Source: Krasilnikovozyma curviuscula (Eukaryota > Basidiomycota > Tremellomycetes > Cystofilobasidiales > Mrakiaceae). Taken from it: a stretch of 34,604 nucleotides of DNA. The stretch lies in assembly GCA_014825775.1 (NCBI GenBank), contig MVAQ01000227.1:1-34604 (forward strand), written 5' to 3'. A program made the position numbers and the translations under genes. Numbering within the stretch: position 1 is the first letter of the stretch; each line of letters begins with the position of its first letter. Of this stretch, positions 33,385-34,604 are shown in pieces. A model generated the notes under the pieces. That model had not been told where the DNA came from. It ran no database searches and saw only the letters and a program-made list of their open reading frames with translations.

Positions 33385-34604
33385 CTAATTTACCTCAACA
33401 ACACCGCTACTACTTTCAACGAGAGTCGACGAGTCATCATCAGCCGATCTCACCTCTCGCTCGTTATTTCCACCATCTCCTTGATGATGGCCACGGCCTC
33501 CTTTGACGTGAAGATCTTGTTCTATCCTGCATTGATCAAGCAGAAATCGAAATGAGTTGGTTATTATCTAAGCAAGGGCGATGAAAACTGAGTTTGTGCA
33601 CTTACAGCATCATTCTCAAAAGAACTTTCTTTGAAGCCGCCACAGTGTCATCCGCTTCCTTAATGGCTTTGTGGAAAAGTTGAGAACGAGGCTCCTCTTT
33701 GTAGGCAGTCAAGACCTGGTGCAGACAGAGTTGTATGGGTGTCAGCAGCTCTATAATGGACCCCCAATAAGATATCTCTTACCTGAGAAACACTGTCGAT
33801 ACGTCCTTTGATGTCACCCGTTCTGATCAGATCCTCGACTTCATCTGTTGACCCAAAGATCTCACTCATGTGCGATAACGAGACTGACTTATATGGAGTG
33901 AAGTATTGGATGATAGATTTTTTGCGAATTAGGGCTGTCAATGTGTTGATATGAGGCGCGAGGTGAGGATCCATGAGGTGAGTATTCTATTCAAGTTCAG
34001 TGGGTCAGGCAATCATCTTTCTTCAATACAGAAACATTTCAAACAGGGGAATTAGCGAACTCACTTTCGCTTTGGCCAAATTCGTGACCACGGCAGAGTA
34101 TTTTCCATCAACGAAATTCTCGACCAACTCTCTGACGTAAGGTTCTGCTTCGTCCAAATAATAAGTTCTGAATGAGGTGTTTTCGAGGATCTGAGTCTTA
34201 AGGAAGGATCTTGATAGTGTTGCTAATGAACAAAGGACAGCGTAGATGGCCATATCTGCTGGAACGACGACCTGAAAATGCAAGAGGCAGAAGAAATCGG
34301 GAAATAGACGAGATGATCAAATTCAAATCGTGTCGCAGCACCATGATGGCGACCTACAGTTCCGTTCCAGTCACCCAAAGGTCCACCGACGTCAAGGGCT
34401 TCTCTCGCGCATCGCTCCCAGTCTCCCATACCCAAAGCAGAAACACTCTTTGCAATCTTCAGCTTGATGCTAACTTCTCTTTTGGTTCTCTCTTGGGTCT
34501 CTTTCTCAAAATCCTTTTGACGTTGCTGAGCTGCCGAGAGAGGCACGTTCGAGTTAAGTGCACTACCACCCATGTTGCTGCCTGGGACCGGTCGTTCTAA
34601 GCGT
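33385..34604 (-). CDS. CSN1: COP9 signalosome subunit 1 (N-terminus outside window)
   Basis: The PCI-domain subunit of the COP9 signalosome, which removes NEDD8 from cullins and so regulates SCF-type ubiquitin ligases. Five minus-strand exons are in view (34358-34604, 34065-34271, 33783-33986, 33606-33715, 33385-33526), giving about 302 C-terminal residues. The family is about 450-500 aa, so roughly the first third is beyond the right edge. Diagnostic strings are VVVPADMAIYAVLCSLATLSRSFLK, QILENTSFR, EPYVRELVENFVDGKYSAV, MDPHLAPHINTL, IIQYFTPYKSVSLSHMSEIFG (PCI winged helix) and GDIKGRIDSVSQV. They match CSN1/GPS1 rather than the proteasome lid subunit Rpn7, mainly through DPHLAPH and the PYKSVSL block. 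The tail after the winged helix is Gly/His- then Ser/Asp/Val-rich and likely disordered. Confidence 0.92.

Overview
The window is nuclear DNA of a basidiomycete fungus, most likely a yeast-like member of the Agaricomycotina such as Tremellomycetes. This is inferred from very dense short introns (I resolve 111 coding-sequence introns in 34.6 kb, most 50-80 nt with GT donors and CTGAC/CTAAC-like branch sites) and from the gene set: ERG6, a division-1 chitin synthase, RHO1 ending in CLVL, a GMPPA-type GDP-mannose pyrophosphorylase subunit, Aurora kinase and COP9 subunit 1. The species cannot be named from what is visible.

Layout. The plus strand from 1 to about 26.4 kb carries, head to tail: ERG6 (5' end cut by the window), a full ABCC/MRP-type ABC transporter, a class III aminotransferase, the AP-2 sigma subunit, chitin synthase, RHO1, a GMPPA-like sugar nucleotidyltransferase, a Gfo/Idh/MocA oxidoreductase, a U3 snoRNA gene and an Aurora kinase. 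From 26.7 kb to the right edge the minus strand carries a multi-pass membrane protein of unknown function, a two-RRM-like protein of unknown function, a SUT/SLC45-type sugar transporter and COP9 signalosome subunit 1 (N-terminus outside the window). All spliced gene models were checked for reading-phase continuity across every exon junction.

How the genes relate. Chitin synthase, RHO1 and the GMPPA-like gene lie side by side; all three touch cell-wall or glycan synthesis (chitin, glucan-synthase control, GDP-mannose supply). ERG6 (ergosterol) and the ABCC transporter are neighbours at the left edge. AP-2 sigma and RHO1 act in endocytosis and polarity. No operon-like logic is expected; these are independent transcription units with short spacers.

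The most interesting item is at 23.7-24.1 kb, in what looks like an empty spacer. It holds a U3 small nucleolar RNA with box A, C', C and D motifs and covarying-type stems. A spliceosomal intron of 80 nt interrupts it just downstream of box A. A second upstream intron, leaving a first exon of only about 5-7 nt, is suggested by TATA-box spacing. Box A appears to carry one extra U. Other points of note are GC-AG introns, repeated use of AAG 3' splice sites, several exons of 12-28 nt, and two unusually long introns (in the chitin synthase and RHO1 genes).
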